The notes under the pieces: model-generated
Told to the model about the DNA's origin: nothing
Seen by the model: the letters and a program-made list of their open reading frames with translations, nothing else
Databases searched by the model: none
Position numbers and translations under genes: made by a program
Shown here: piece by piece, positions 1 to 8,373 of the stretch
Layout of the letters: each line of letters begins with the position of its first letter
How positions within the stretch are numbered: position 1 is the stretch's first letter
NCBI RefSeq assembly: GCF_000190435.1
Contig: NC_015152.1
Coordinates: 1,928,458 to 1,992,457, forward strand
DNA: 64,000 nt
From: Sphaerochaeta globosa str. Buddy
Lineage (GTDB): Bacteria > Spirochaetota > Spirochaetia > Sphaerochaetales > Sphaerochaetaceae
Reading direction: 5' to 3'

Positions 1-317
1 AGCTCAAGAGCGATGACCTGTACATTGAGAACTGCCTGCTTCTGGATAAACCCAAAGCTTGCCAACTCTGCGATCCTGGTATTGAAACGCACATAGAAAA
101 AGCGAGCGGGGGTTTCTTGGTCACCGTGAGCTGCACCCATCCTGCATTCGAGGTCGCTCTCGATGCCCAGGACCTGAAGGGGGTTTTCAGTGACAACCTT
201 TTCAATATCCGACCTACAGCGCAGAAGGTGGTGTTCTTCAAGACTCATGAGAGTATTACCGCTTTGCAGTTCAAGGAGAAGCTGAAGGTCTTCGACGTAT
301 TCAGCAGCAGCAAATAG
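1..317 (+). CDS. Beta-mannosidase (GH2), C-terminal end only
   Basis: The reading frame is open from the window start (frame of base 3) and ends with TAG at 315-317, so only about 104 C-terminal residues are visible. The tail contains a stretch near VFSDNLFNIRPT followed by a beta-strand region and a short acidic/hydrophobic end. This matches the last Ig-like domain of GH2 beta-mannosidases, where a FSDN-type turn is typical. The catalytic barrel lies outside the window, so the substrate call rests on this end domain alone; another GH2 enzyme is possible. A strong terminator follows directly. Confidence 0.6.
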   Translation, partial: LKSDDLYIENCLLLDKPKACQLCDPGIETHIEKASGGFLVTVSCTHPAFEVALDAQDLKGVFSDNLFNIRPTAQKVVFFKTHESITALQFKEKLKVFDVFSSSK

Positions 318-322
318 CATCA

Positions 323-357
323 ATACCCTGCAGGAAAGCTTGCAGGGTATTTTTATT
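323..357 (+). terminator. Rho-independent terminator after the GH2 gene
   Basis: A perfect 10-bp stem (ATACCCTGCA / TGCAGGGTAT) with an 8-nt loop is followed by TTTTATT. It ends the plus-strand GH2 transcript. The T tract overlaps the stop codon of the convergent permease gene. Confidence 0.9.
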
Positions 358-1207
358 GCTTCATGCCTGTCATGACGATGCCTTCAATAAAATATCGCTG
401 TCCAACCAAGTAGAATAGGATACCCGGGACAAAGGACATGCAGGTGGCGCTCATGATCATCGACCAATCGGTTCCCAGACTTCCCTTGAATTGGGAGAGT
501 CCCAAGGCTATGGTGAATTTATCCAGACTATTGATGTAGATGATCTGCTGCAATAAATCATTCCAGAGCATGATGAACAACAGAAGGGCAACTACAATCA
601 TGGCTGATCTGATGGCGGGAACAATGATGGAGGCCAAAACTCGCAGTGGGCCTGCTCCATCAATGGTAGCGGCTTCATCCAGCTCCCTCGGAATGGATTT
701 GATGAACTGACGAATCAAGAAAATATTGAAAGCTCCACCACCACAAAAATGAGGAAGCACCAACGGCAGATAGGAGTCGTAGACACCAAGCAAGCGGGTC
801 CAAAGAATATACAAGGGAAGCAAGGTAACCATTGTGGGAAGCAACATTGACCCTACACACAGCAAAAAGAGAAAGTCTTTTCCTTTGAAGCGAAGCCGGG
901 CAAAAGCATAGCCTCCCATCGTTGCTGTCAGGGTTCCACCCAACACGGAAGGGACAATGATCGTAAGGGTATTCCCCAGGTACTTGAAAAATGGAAAGAA
1001 TTCCAGGGTTGCTGCATAGTTGGAAAAGAGCCATTTGTCGGGAAAGAAGGCCGGGGGGAAAGCATACAATTCGGTATTGGTCATCAGGCTGGAACGTACC
1101 ATCCACCAAATAGGCAATAGGACCAATGCTCCCAGAACAAACAATATCCCAAATGTAAGAATATCAAACATCCTTTTCAGCTTTTGCTTGCTTTGTAGCG
1201 TATTCAT
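353..1207 (-). CDS. Sugar ABC transporter permease, MalG type (CUT1)
   Basis: This inner-membrane permease of 284 residues is one half of a binding-protein-dependent sugar importer. Six membrane segments are apparent, the first near residues 15-36. The cytoplasmic EAA loop, which docks to the ATPase, lies at about residues 175-197 (DEAATIDGAGPLRVLASIIV). The start codon overlaps the stop of the upstream MalF-type gene by 4 bp, as expected for a translationally coupled permease pair. It is the last gene of the operon GH127-binding protein-MalF-MalG. No ATPase gene is present, so a shared MsmK/UgpC-type ATPase encoded elsewhere is inferred. The sugar is probably an arabinofuranosyl-containing glycan, judged from the GH127 neighbour. 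Confidence 0.93.
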   Translation of the reverse strand: MNTLQSKQKLKRMFDILTFGILFVLGALVLLPIWWMVRSSLMTNTELYAFPPAFFPDKWLFSNYAATLEFFPFFKYLGNTLTIIVPSVLGGTLTATMGGYAFARLRFKGKDFLFLLCVGSMLLPTMVTLLPLYILWTRLLGVYDSYLPLVLPHFCGGGAFNIFLIRQFIKSIPRELDEAATIDGAGPLRVLASIIVPAIRSAMIVVALLLFIMLWNDLLQQIIYINSLDKFTIALGLSQFKGSLGTDWSMIMSATCMSFVPGILFYLVGQRYFIEGIVMTGMKQ

Positions 1208-2106
1208 GCCTTCTCCCCCTCATAGAAAATCCAGTGTTTGCTGGTTGCAAACAAGAGAATCGTAAATACTGCAATGATGAGGAAAAACACAAAGGAGATA
1301 GCACCGGCATACCCCAGTTGATTACTTACAAAGGCATATCGATACATCAGATACGTCATGAAAGTGGAAGCATTCCCGGGTCCTCCGTTGGTTAATGCCA
1401 AGGCAGGAGTGACTATCTGCATATTGGTAATCAGCGCCATGAGTAGGTTGTAGAAGAGTATCGGTGTCATACAGGGAACGGTAACATGCACAAACCGTTG
1501 AAAGCTGTTCGCCCCATCAATCTCGGCTGCGTCATGGTATACTTTTGGTACATTTTGAAGTCCTGCAAGGAAGATTACTATGAGATTGCCTGCCAGCCAA
1601 ACGGCGATTAGCGCCAAGGAAGGAACAACCAACGAAGAATCGGCAAGAAACTTGACTTTCGTACATCCTAAGGCAGAGAGGATGTAGTTGAACAACCCAA
1701 AATTGGACTCATACAACCAAGACCAACCTATGTAAACGGCCATAGCCGGCAGTACATAAGGAAGATAAAAAATTGCTCTGAAGAACAGCCGGCCCTTAAT
1801 CTTTCGGTTGAGCAGCATGGCAATAAAAAGGGAGTAAGCCATGCTCATCACAACCGAAAGAAGACTGAACAGCAACGTGACTTTCAGAGAATCAGAAAAA
1901 TAGGGATCGGTGGTAAAAAGACGGCGGTAGTTGTCAAAGCCCACAAAAATCGGCTCTACCGCCCCCTTTCCCCATTTAAAAAACCCTAATATGCAAACAC
2001 TGAGCAAGGGAAGGTAGGTGAGAAAGACCAAACCAATAATTGAGGGAAACAGACAGATATAGGCTGCCCTGCTTTCACTTTTTTGGCGTGCGTTCAAACT
2101 TCTCAT
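1204..2106 (-). CDS. Sugar ABC transporter permease, MalF type (CUT1)
   Basis: The second inner-membrane permease of the importer has 300 residues, close to the usual length for MalF-like proteins without the large periplasmic insertion. The EAA loop is at about residues 190-212 (HDAAEIDGANSFQRFVHVTV). The first membrane span covers about residues 16-42. It lies 24 bp downstream of the binding-protein gene and overlaps the MalG-type gene by 4 bp. It forms the translocation pore as a heterodimer with that protein. No sequence feature fixes the substrate; the operon suggests an oligosaccharide released by or fed to the GH127 enzyme. Confidence 0.93.
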   Translation of the reverse strand: MRSLNARQKSESRAAYICLFPSIIGLVFLTYLPLLSVCILGFFKWGKGAVEPIFVGFDNYRRLFTTDPYFSDSLKVTLLFSLLSVVMSMAYSLFIAMLLNRKIKGRLFFRAIFYLPYVLPAMAVYIGWSWLYESNFGLFNYILSALGCTKVKFLADSSLVVPSLALIAVWLAGNLIVIFLAGLQNVPKVYHDAAEIDGANSFQRFVHVTVPCMTPILFYNLLMALITNMQIVTPALALTNGGPGNASTFMTYLMYRYAFVSNQLGYAGAISFVFFLIIAVFTILLFATSKHWIFYEGEKA

Positions 2107-2130
2107 CCTTAGCCCCCTACCCTTAATTTG

Positions 2131-3477
2131 TTACAGCTCGCCCTTGAAAGCGGAGACTAATTGAGGATAGCTCTGCCCAATTGCATCTTTGGCCGATTTC
2201 TTTCCTGTCCACACTTCGCCAAGGACAGAACCCAGGAGAGTGTTGAAGTCATTGGTATTGTTCACATAGTACCATGATGTTGAACGAGAATAGTCCCTTG
2301 CGTAGTCCACCACCGCTTTCTTGTAGTCATCATACGGCGGGAAATTTGGATTTTCCACCCATTTGCGGGTAAAAGACTCATCGGTGTACCACTTCTCAAG
2401 AATTGGCATCCAGATGCCTGTCTCGATCAGTGACCAGCTATTCTCTTCCTGCATGTACCACTTCACCCATTCCATCGCTTCCTTTGGATGCTTTGTCTGG
2501 CTGAATACAACATTCGGGCCTCCGGTACAAATGGTTACTTTCTCTTTCATGTAAGGAAGTACCGCTACACCGTAGTTCAACCCTTCAGAACGTGCAGAAG
2601 CGAGGCTGGTTCCTACATTCCAAGCTCCGTTGGTAGTCATGGCACACGTGCCTGCAATCAGTGAACGTTGGACACCGTCGTCGGTCAGTCCGGAGGAAAT
2701 CGGGGCGACATGATGCACCAGATGAAGATCGGCAATCTTCTGCAGTGCTTCAGTTGCAGCTGCTTCGTTAATGATGACTTTGCTCCCATCCTCTGTATAG
2801 AAACCGCTTCCGTTGCTCAGGCACCATACCTCCAACTGCCATGTCAAGTTCTCCACCATGCAACCGTACTGAACAATCGTGTTGGGATTAAAGGCAGAGC
2901 TGGTCGCATTGTTACCATTTGCATCCAAGGTAAGTAGTTTGGAAACCTGTACAAACTCATCCCACGTCCATGCATTCTTCGCATCGGTCGGGGGGTACGC
3001 GATTCCCGCCTTATCGAACATAGCCTTGTTGTAATAGAGCAACAGAATCTCATTTGCTGCCGAGTAGGCAACCGGCTTTCCCTGGTAGCGGAATGCCAAT
3101 GAATCCAAAGGCTTGGATTCACCCGCCCCATACATATTCGAAATGTCATACAACAGTCCGTTCTCTGCAAACTGCAGTACTCCGGCCTCGCTCATAATAC
3201 CGCAGTCAGGCAAATTCCTTGCCGTTGCAAGCGTATTGAGCTTGGTCACATAGGTATCATGCGGAATTGCCATGATTTCTACAGAAATCCTATCCTGCGA
3301 TGCATTGAACTGATCAGCAACCTTTTGTACGGCAGCTCCTTCATCAGGAGTACCCCAGAACGAATAGGTGATACTCACCTTCTGGCTTTCCATTGCTGTT
3401 TCCTTGGAACCTGCTGCAGGCAACACCACTGCTATAAGGATGCATAGCAGTACAGTCAAGAAACCTCTTTTTTTCAT
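2131..3477 (-). CDS. Sugar ABC transporter substrate-binding protein (CUT1)
   Basis: This 448-residue extracellular solute-binding protein family 1 member captures sugar in the periplasm. It starts with MKKRG, then a hydrophobic signal segment at residues 5-20 and a likely signal-peptidase I site near PAAGSKE. No lipobox cysteine is seen. The mature part shows family features such as ITYSFWGTPDEG near the N-terminus, LLLYYNKAMFDKAGI in the middle, and a late MEWVKWYMQEEN segment. A good ribosome site (AAGGAAGG) lies 6 nt before ATG. It sits 47 bp after the GH127 gene, and a hairpin between the two may favour higher expression of this gene. Confidence 0.93.
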   Translation of the reverse strand: MKKRGFLTVLLCILIAVVLPAAGSKETAMESQKVSITYSFWGTPDEGAAVQKVADQFNASQDRISVEIMAIPHDTYVTKLNTLATARNLPDCGIMSEAGVLQFAENGLLYDISNMYGAGESKPLDSLAFRYQGKPVAYSAANEILLLYYNKAMFDKAGIAYPPTDAKNAWTWDEFVQVSKLLTLDANGNNATSSAFNPNTIVQYGCMVENLTWQLEVWCLSNGSGFYTEDGSKVIINEAAATEALQKIADLHLVHHVAPISSGLTDDGVQRSLIAGTCAMTTNGAWNVGTSLASARSEGLNYGVAVLPYMKEKVTICTGGPNVVFSQTKHPKEAMEWVKWYMQEENSWSLIETGIWMPILEKWYTDESFTRKWVENPNFPPYDDYKKAVVDYARDYSRSTSWYYVNNTNDFNTLLGSVLGEVWTGKKSAKDAIGQSYPQLVSAFKGEL

Positions 3478-3501
3478 GTTCTACCTTCCTTTTGTTTTCA
3501 G

Positions 3502-3516
3502 ACCAGCTCTGCTGGT
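3502..3516 (-). other. Intercistronic hairpin between GH127 and binding-protein genes
   Basis: ACCAGC/GCTGGT forms a 6-bp stem with a 3-nt loop in the 47-bp gap, without a following T tract. It is therefore unlikely to be a terminator. It may stabilise the downstream part of the mRNA, as often seen before binding-protein genes. Confidence 0.4.
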
Positions 3517-3524
3517 TTGGATTT

Positions 3525-5453
3525 TCACACAGTTTTCAAATATTGGAAGACCAACATCTCCCCTTTTTCACGATTTCCCCACATACAATAGGGAATCGCA
3601 CGTACCTGACGTGGTTTCAGCCTATACGAAGCTTTCCGATACAAGGGTCCTTGTTCTTCGCTTTCCACTTTCCAGGCTTCATAGCCCAATATTGGTAGTT
3701 TGCCTGGCAATTCCTCCAAAAACCCGGATACAGTGGGCTTTCTCGTACTATCGACGACAAGGGATGCGAGGTTTGCAGAATTGTCCGTCTCCTCAAGGCA
3801 GAACACAAACGGTCCATACTGCAAAGCAACCCGGTGCTGGTCGGCCCGAACCTGAGGATTGGCAGCCATCCATTGTGGCTCAACATGCAGATCCATGGTC
3901 ACGGTTTTCCCTGCATGAAGTTGTATCTGTACATAGCCATGTGCTACAATTACCTCTCTTTTAGTCCCATCCTCCTTACAAGTTGGATGATTGGCATACC
4001 ATGGCAGACGTAGTTGTACCAAAAGGTCTTTATCGCACGACAAGGTGAGATGACTTCTGCCTGAATCAGATACATCCAAATGCAGAATTCTTTTCTCCTT
4101 TCCAATTTCTATGACAATACTGGATGAGATGAGTTGGTTGACAACTACAGAATTTCCGTTGCTTTCATAGATATAACTGCCAAGGTTAGCCAATGTCCGT
4201 GCGATGTTGGTGGGGCAGCAGGCTACGGAAAACCATTTCTTCCTGACCGGTTTTACATGAGCCATACTGGTGAAAGGCATACATGCCTCTGGCCAGACTT
4301 CCAGCGGATTGACGTAGAAGTAATGCAGTCCATCAGCGCTTATACCGCTAAGCACTGTATTGAAGAGTGCTCGCTCAACCGTATCATGATAGCGTGCCAT
4401 TCCGGTCAGCTTGGCCATACGACGACCGAACATCATCAGAGCAACCGATGCACAACTTTCCCCATAGTTTCTATCATTGGGAAGATCGTAATCAGTGGTA
4501 AATCGTTCAAGAAGCCCTGAGGAGCCCACAGAACCTGTAATGTACATCCGTTTTTGCTCGATGCTCTCCCACAATGCTTCACAGGCTATCCGGTAAGCTT
4601 CATCACCCTTTTCCTGAGCAAAATCAGCCATTGCACAATATAAATAGAGAGCTCGTACCGCGTGGCCTTCTGCACTTCTTTGATCCACCGGTCGTTGATG
4701 GGCCTGTGAATAGCAAAGGTCATAGTCCCTGAACTCTTCAAACAGACACGGTCCTTTTCGGTTGGCAATTTCAGAAACAAAATAATTCGGTTCTGATCCT
4801 CGAGTTTCCAGAAAGTATTGGGCAGTTTGCAGATACCGTTTCGTGTGTGTATGCCGATAGAGCCGTATAAGTGCCAGCTCAATCTCCTCATGTCCTGGAT
4901 ATCCGTGTATCTGGTTGTCTGCAGGACCGAATGTAGCACAAATCAAGTCGGCAAAACGAAGGGCTACACCCAAAAGGCGTTCCTTTCCTGTTGCTTCATG
5001 GTAAGCTATTGCAGCCTCTATCAGATACCCTGCACAATAAAGCTCATGCGCCTCAAGCAAGTTGGTCCAACGCTTATCAAGTCCATTGATGATATGGTAG
5101 GTATGCAGATACCCATCGCTTTGTTGTGCACTTTCCAATAAAGCGATTACCTCATCAGCGATAGGAATAAATGACATGGCTTTTCCTCTCAACAGACAAT
5201 AGGAAAGGGCTTCCAGCCATTTGTACACATCGCTATCCTGAAACACCTGCCCATAGAAAGACCCCTGAGTTTGTTTACTTGCTATTCGGAAGTTTTCCAG
5301 ACAGTGTGAGCGAACAGCTCCTTCCACCCTATCATTCAGAATTTCCCATTGGTAGGGGATAACCACATCACTAATCATGGAAACATAGTGGGAGAAGAGT
5401 GGGTCTGTTATCTCTATGCTCCGTAAATCTACACTACACAGGCTTTCTTGCAT
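3525..5453 (-). CDS. GH127 beta-L-arabinofuranosidase-type glycoside hydrolase (DUF1680)
   Basis: GH127 enzymes of the HypBA1 type release L-arabinose from beta-L-arabinofuranosides. Numbered from the longest frame (646 residues), the zinc and catalytic residues of that family are present: YGESC gives Glu336 and Cys338, and ACCPTN gives Cys416 and Cys417. The spacing is nearly the same as in HypBA1. A (alpha/alpha)6-barrel first half and a beta-rich second half fit the family. No signal peptide is seen, so the enzyme is cytoplasmic. The longest frame starts at 5465 without a ribosome site; GAGGG at 5459-5463 sits 5 nt before the ATG at 5453, which I prefer. It is first in an operon with a sugar importer. 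The exact substrate is inferred; GH127 also includes other sugar specificities. Confidence 0.88.
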   Translation of the reverse strand: MQESLCSVDLRSIEITDPLFSHYVSMISDVVIPYQWEILNDRVEGAVRSHCLENFRIASKQTQGSFYGQVFQDSDVYKWLEALSYCLLRGKAMSFIPIADEVIALLESAQQSDGYLHTYHIINGLDKRWTNLLEAHELYCAGYLIEAAIAYHEATGKERLLGVALRFADLICATFGPADNQIHGYPGHEEIELALIRLYRHTHTKRYLQTAQYFLETRGSEPNYFVSEIANRKGPCLFEEFRDYDLCYSQAHQRPVDQRSAEGHAVRALYLYCAMADFAQEKGDEAYRIACEALWESIEQKRMYITGSVGSSGLLERFTTDYDLPNDRNYGESCASVALMMFGRRMAKLTGMARYHDTVERALFNTVLSGISADGLHYFYVNPLEVWPEACMPFTSMAHVKPVRKKWFSVACCPTNIARTLANLGSYIYESNGNSVVVNQLISSSIVIEIGKEKRILHLDVSDSGRSHLTLSCDKDLLVQLRLPWYANHPTCKEDGTKREVIVAHGYVQIQLHAGKTVTMDLHVEPQWMAANPQVRADQHRVALQYGPFVFCLEETDNSANLASLVVDSTRKPTVSGFLEELPGKLPILGYEAWKVESEEQGPLYRKASYRLKPRQVRAIPYCMWGNREKGEMLVFQYLKTV

Positions 5454-5467
5454 CATATCCCTCATGG

Positions 5468-5477
5468 TAAACGTTTA
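5468..5477. promoter_or_regulatory. LacI-type operator 1 (TAAACGTTTA)
   Basis: A perfect 10-bp palindrome, immediately upstream of the GH127 start region, within the presumed leader. It matches the central CG dyad recognised by LacI/CcpA-family proteins. Confidence 0.7.
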
Positions 5478-5528
5478 TTTTTACATCCGTTGTTTCACTG
5501 TTTCTAGCCATATTTACTATATCTATGG

Positions 5529-5538
5529 TAAACGTTTA
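5529..5538. promoter_or_regulatory. LacI-type operator 2 (TAAACGTTTA)
   Basis: A perfect palindrome 61 bp from operator 1, just upstream of a TATAGT -10 candidate for the GH127 operon. Binding here would block polymerase. Confidence 0.7.
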
Positions 5539-5647
5539 ATATTTATATTAGTAGATTACAACCAGTTTTCTTATTTGTAAAGATTTTATTTTCTATATTT
5601 ATAGCAATTACATAATTTCTCACAGAATTAGTAGAAGCTGTAAATAG

Positions 5648-5657
5648 TAAACGTTTT
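5648..5657. promoter_or_regulatory. LacI-type operator 3 (TAAACGTTTT)
   Basis: A nine-of-ten match to the palindrome, in the middle of the divergent spacer, 119 bp from operator 2. It could support DNA looping. Confidence 0.6.
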
Positions 5658-5714
5658 TTATTAGAATATGGATTTTATTCATCTGAAAGCAGTTACAATC
5701 AAGGTATTCTACGC

Positions 5715-5742
5715 TGGATATAAACGTTATTCATGCTATACT
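5715..5742 (+). promoter_or_regulatory. lacI-type gene promoter with operator 4
   Basis: A -35 candidate TGGATA (5715-5720), a 16-bp gap and -10 TATACT (5737-5742) place the transcript start at about the ATG at 5750. The imperfect operator TAAACGTTAT (5721-5730) fills the spacer, implying autorepression. Confidence 0.6.
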
Positions 5743-5749
5743 CTACTCT

Positions 5750-6799
5750 ATGGCAACCATAAGGGAACTCGCACAATATGTAGGGGTATCGATTGCAACC
5801 GTCTCCAAGGTTCTGAATAATCAAACCGGTGTCAGCAAGGAGACTGAACTATTGGTCCTCGATGCAGCCAAAAAACTCAATTACCGCCCCAATCTCAATG
5901 CAAGACATCTCAAGACGGGTACCAGCAAGACATTGGGTATCATTGCCGAGGACCTGACGGTCTTCAATACCCCTGATATCATTGATGGTATCGGTGTCTG
6001 TTGTGAATCTCGCTCGTTTCATTATATTCTGGGAAATTTGCGTTTTGACAAACTCTTTGGCCATGAGAGCGGCAATGCCGATCAAAAGAATCGTCTTGTG
6101 CTGGATATGATGGATCAGATGTTGAGCAAGCAAGTCGATGGTATTATTTATATCGGCTGTCACAGCCATGCACTGACCATACTCTCCCGCAATGAAAGCA
6201 CGCGCTTTGTATGTGCTTACTGTTACAGTGAGGACCCATCCATTCCTGCAGTCATCTTTGACGATCGTGAAGCTGCGAAGAAGGTAACCAATCTCCTGCT
6301 GGCAAAAGGTCACACAAAGATAGGCGTTGTAGCAGGTGTGAAGGACTCCTTTCATACAAACAACCGCCTATTTGGCATTCAGGAATCGCTGTATGAGCAC
6401 TCGGTACCGTATAATCCACATTTCATCTGCTATGCCGACTGGACACGGGACCAAGGCTATCAATGCGCTGCTGAACTCCTTGAACGAGGGGCAACAGCCA
6501 TTTTTGCCATGAACGATCTAATGGCAATGGGAGTATTGGATTACTGCAATCAACATGGAATCGAGGTCGGCAGAGATGTGGCTCTCATCGGTTTTGACAA
6601 CCGTGAAATCTCTTCGGTCTGCCGTCCCTCCCTTTCCACTGTGGCCCTGCCACTCTTTGAGATTGGCCATACTGCAGCTTCCATACTGCTGGATATGATT
6701 GAGAACAAAGAAAAAACTCACCCGAGTCGTATTCTGCTCGATTGCGCCATTATTGAACGGGAGTCTACGGGATTTCATTCTTCCCTACACCAAGTATAA
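5750..6799 (+). CDS. LacI-family transcriptional repressor
   Basis: A 349-residue sugar-responsive repressor. The N-terminus has the LacI helix-turn-helix (about residues 3-22, TIRELAQYVGVSIATVSKVL) and a hinge helix ending near residue 58. A periplasmic-binding-protein-like effector domain follows, with the usual AIFAMNDLMAMG and GFDN segments. It is divergent from the GH127 importer operon, which it very likely controls through the TAAACGTTTA sites. The inducer is unknown; an arabinose-containing sugar is inferred. No Shine-Dalgarno sequence precedes the ATG, and the -10 box ends 7 nt before it, so a leaderless mRNA is likely. Confidence 0.92.
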   Translation: MATIRELAQYVGVSIATVSKVLNNQTGVSKETELLVLDAAKKLNYRPNLNARHLKTGTSKTLGIIAEDLTVFNTPDIIDGIGVCCESRSFHYILGNLRFDKLFGHESGNADQKNRLVLDMMDQMLSKQVDGIIYIGCHSHALTILSRNESTRFVCAYCYSEDPSIPAVIFDDREAAKKVTNLLLAKGHTKIGVVAGVKDSFHTNNRLFGIQESLYEHSVPYNPHFICYADWTRDQGYQCAAELLERGATAIFAMNDLMAMGVLDYCNQHGIEVGRDVALIGFDNREISSVCRPSLSTVALPLFEIGHTAASILLDMIENKEKTHPSRILLDCAIIERESTGFHSSLHQV

Positions 6800-6834
6800 A
6801 AAAGGCAGGAAAGCCATTACAGCCTTCCTGCCTT
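6796..6834 (-). terminator. Terminator of the GH20-linked binding-protein gene
   Basis: Stem AAGGCAGGAA (6802-6811) pairs with TTCCTGCCTT (6825-6834). On the minus strand it is followed by a run of T (6796-6803). On the plus strand there is no T tract, though the hairpin may still slow lacI transcripts. Confidence 0.85.
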
Positions 6835-6852
6835 GCAATCTAACGTACCTGA

Positions 6853-8211
6853 TTATTGGTTCTTCTTCCAGGTCTCCCAAGCTTTCTGCACTTCAGCAGC
6901 GATCAGCTTCGGGGCCTTCGAGCCAAGACCAATCTCCTGCAAGCCGACGTTGATTACGTTGTACACATCACTGTGCAACACACCATCAACAACCGGGGTG
7001 ATCGGAGTATGAGCGGCGTAATATGCTGCTCTCTTTGCAATGAACGGCTCAAGATTTCTCTCCTTAACAACTTTTTCCACATCAACGTTGAGGTTTGAGG
7101 GGAAGGAAGCACCAGTGGAGAGGCGGTAGGTCTGGACATACTCGCCCTGCAAGTACTTGATCAATCTCCAAGCAGCTGCTTCTTTGGCAGAGCCTGCAGG
7201 AATGTTGGCGCTCATGCCCCAGCCGGTACCCATAACACCACTGTTGGAGTTATGAATTACTTCGCCGGGAAGATTGGGAATAACCATCAACTCGAAATCA
7301 CTCTGCTGCAATGCAGGGCTGACCAATGCCTTTCCGGTGGTGATATCAGTCTGGAAGGCACCAGTGGACCAGTCGCCATCGATATAGAAAGCGGCCTTGC
7401 CTGCTGCGAAACTGCCACGGGATGAACCGTAGGGGCTGGTCAGGCTGTTGCGGTTGATCATACCGGACTTGTACATATCATCGATCAGGTCCAAGGATTT
7501 GACGAACCATTCATCGGTGAAGGAAATCTTGCCGGCAGCAAGTTGGTCATACCAGTCAACACCACCGAAGCGGCCTACTACCATTGAGAACAGGCAGCTC
7601 TGCATGACCCAAGCGTCCATGTTGTCCATGGCGATCAAATCAATACCCTTTGCCTTCAGCGGGGCAACCATTGCTTTCATGTCAGCATAACTCTTCGGCA
7701 TGGCAAGGCCATTGTCGCGGAGCACTTTGGTGTTGACATACAGCATATGGGTGGTTGTTACACCATTGGGAAGCATGGCAAGGTAGCCAGCAAACTGAGG
7801 GGCAACCGTAGCGGGATTGTATTGGTCCACGAGACCGTCCTTCACAAGGAAGGGCTTCAGGTCTTTTACGCTCTTGGTGGTATGCAGGCTGGTCGAACGT
7901 CCACTTGGCCACATATACAGAACGTCAGGAACCTGGCCGCTGGCTACATAGGCTTCTGTTTTCTGATGGAACGGCTCATTGAACAGATCTTCACGTACCA
8001 ACTTGATATCGGGGTTCTCTGCTTCGAATTTGTCCCAAATCATCGTAATATCATTTGCGCTGTTTGGTTCAGACATGTCGATGTAGTTCAACACGGTCAG
8101 CTCAATCTGCTTTCCTGCTGCTGCATCTTCCTTGGTTCCCTGTGCAAATACCGATGTCACGACCATCAGCAATGCAAGAGCCAGTACAGAAACTCTCTTG
8201 AATCCAGTCAT
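6853..8211 (-). CDS. Sugar ABC transporter substrate-binding protein (CUT1)
   Basis: A 452-residue family 1 solute-binding protein exported to the periplasm. The signal peptide covers residues 1-23 with a likely cut at VFA-Q; QGTKE at the mature N-terminus is typical of spirochaete binding proteins. Internal family features include AAFYIDGDWSTG and GWGMSANIPAGSAKEAAAW. The ribosome site AGGAGG lies close to the ATG. It is separated from its permease genes by 162 bp carrying its own promoter and operator, so it can be expressed above the permeases. The substrate is probably an N-acetylhexosamine-containing sugar, inferred from the GH20 gene nearby. Confidence 0.93.
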   Translation of the reverse strand: MTGFKRVSVLALALLMVVTSVFAQGTKEDAAAGKQIELTVLNYIDMSEPNSANDITMIWDKFEAENPDIKLVREDLFNEPFHQKTEAYVASGQVPDVLYMWPSGRSTSLHTTKSVKDLKPFLVKDGLVDQYNPATVAPQFAGYLAMLPNGVTTTHMLYVNTKVLRDNGLAMPKSYADMKAMVAPLKAKGIDLIAMDNMDAWVMQSCLFSMVVGRFGGVDWYDQLAAGKISFTDEWFVKSLDLIDDMYKSGMINRNSLTSPYGSSRGSFAAGKAAFYIDGDWSTGAFQTDITTGKALVSPALQQSDFELMVIPNLPGEVIHNSNSGVMGTGWGMSANIPAGSAKEAAAWRLIKYLQGEYVQTYRLSTGASFPSNLNVDVEKVVKERNLEPFIAKRAAYYAAHTPITPVVDGVLHSDVYNVINVGLQEIGLGSKAPKLIAAEVQKAWETWKKNQ

Positions 8212-8318
8212 TTTTACCTCCTAATGACTTGTCCATCAATTGCGCTTGGATAGTCCCTTGCGCTCATTTTTTCTCACCCCTCATACAAGGGTGAAGTAAC
8301 CATTTTAATAGTTCATAC

Positions 8319-8328
8319 TTTGTACAAA
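8319..8328. promoter_or_regulatory. Candidate ROK operator (TTTGTACAAA)
   Basis: A perfect 10-bp palindrome at the predicted transcript start of the binding-protein gene. Two nine-of-ten copies lie between the ROK and GH20 genes (11409-11418 and 11480-11489), linking the three units to one regulator. Confidence 0.55.
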
Positions 8329-8331
8329 CTA

Positions 8332-8360
8332 ATGCTATCATGCTCTTTTAGGGCTGTCAA
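8332..8360 (-). promoter_or_regulatory. Promoter of the binding-protein gene
   Basis: On the minus strand TTGACA (8355-8360), a 17-bp gap and TAGCAT (8332-8337) form a good sigma-70 promoter. The operator at 8319-8328 covers the expected start site. Confidence 0.65.
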
Positions 8361-8373
8361 ACAAAATCCTTTG

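Larger units (their letters stand above)
5454..5749. promoter_or_regulatory. Divergent control region between GH127 operon and lacI-type gene
   Basis: This AT-rich spacer holds four copies of a TAAACGTTTA-type palindrome, centred near 5472, 5533, 5652 and 5725. A plausible minus-strand -10 (TATAGT, 5516-5521) lies just downstream of the second copy. The lacI promoter is at the right end. No reading frame of interest is seen. Confidence 0.75.
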
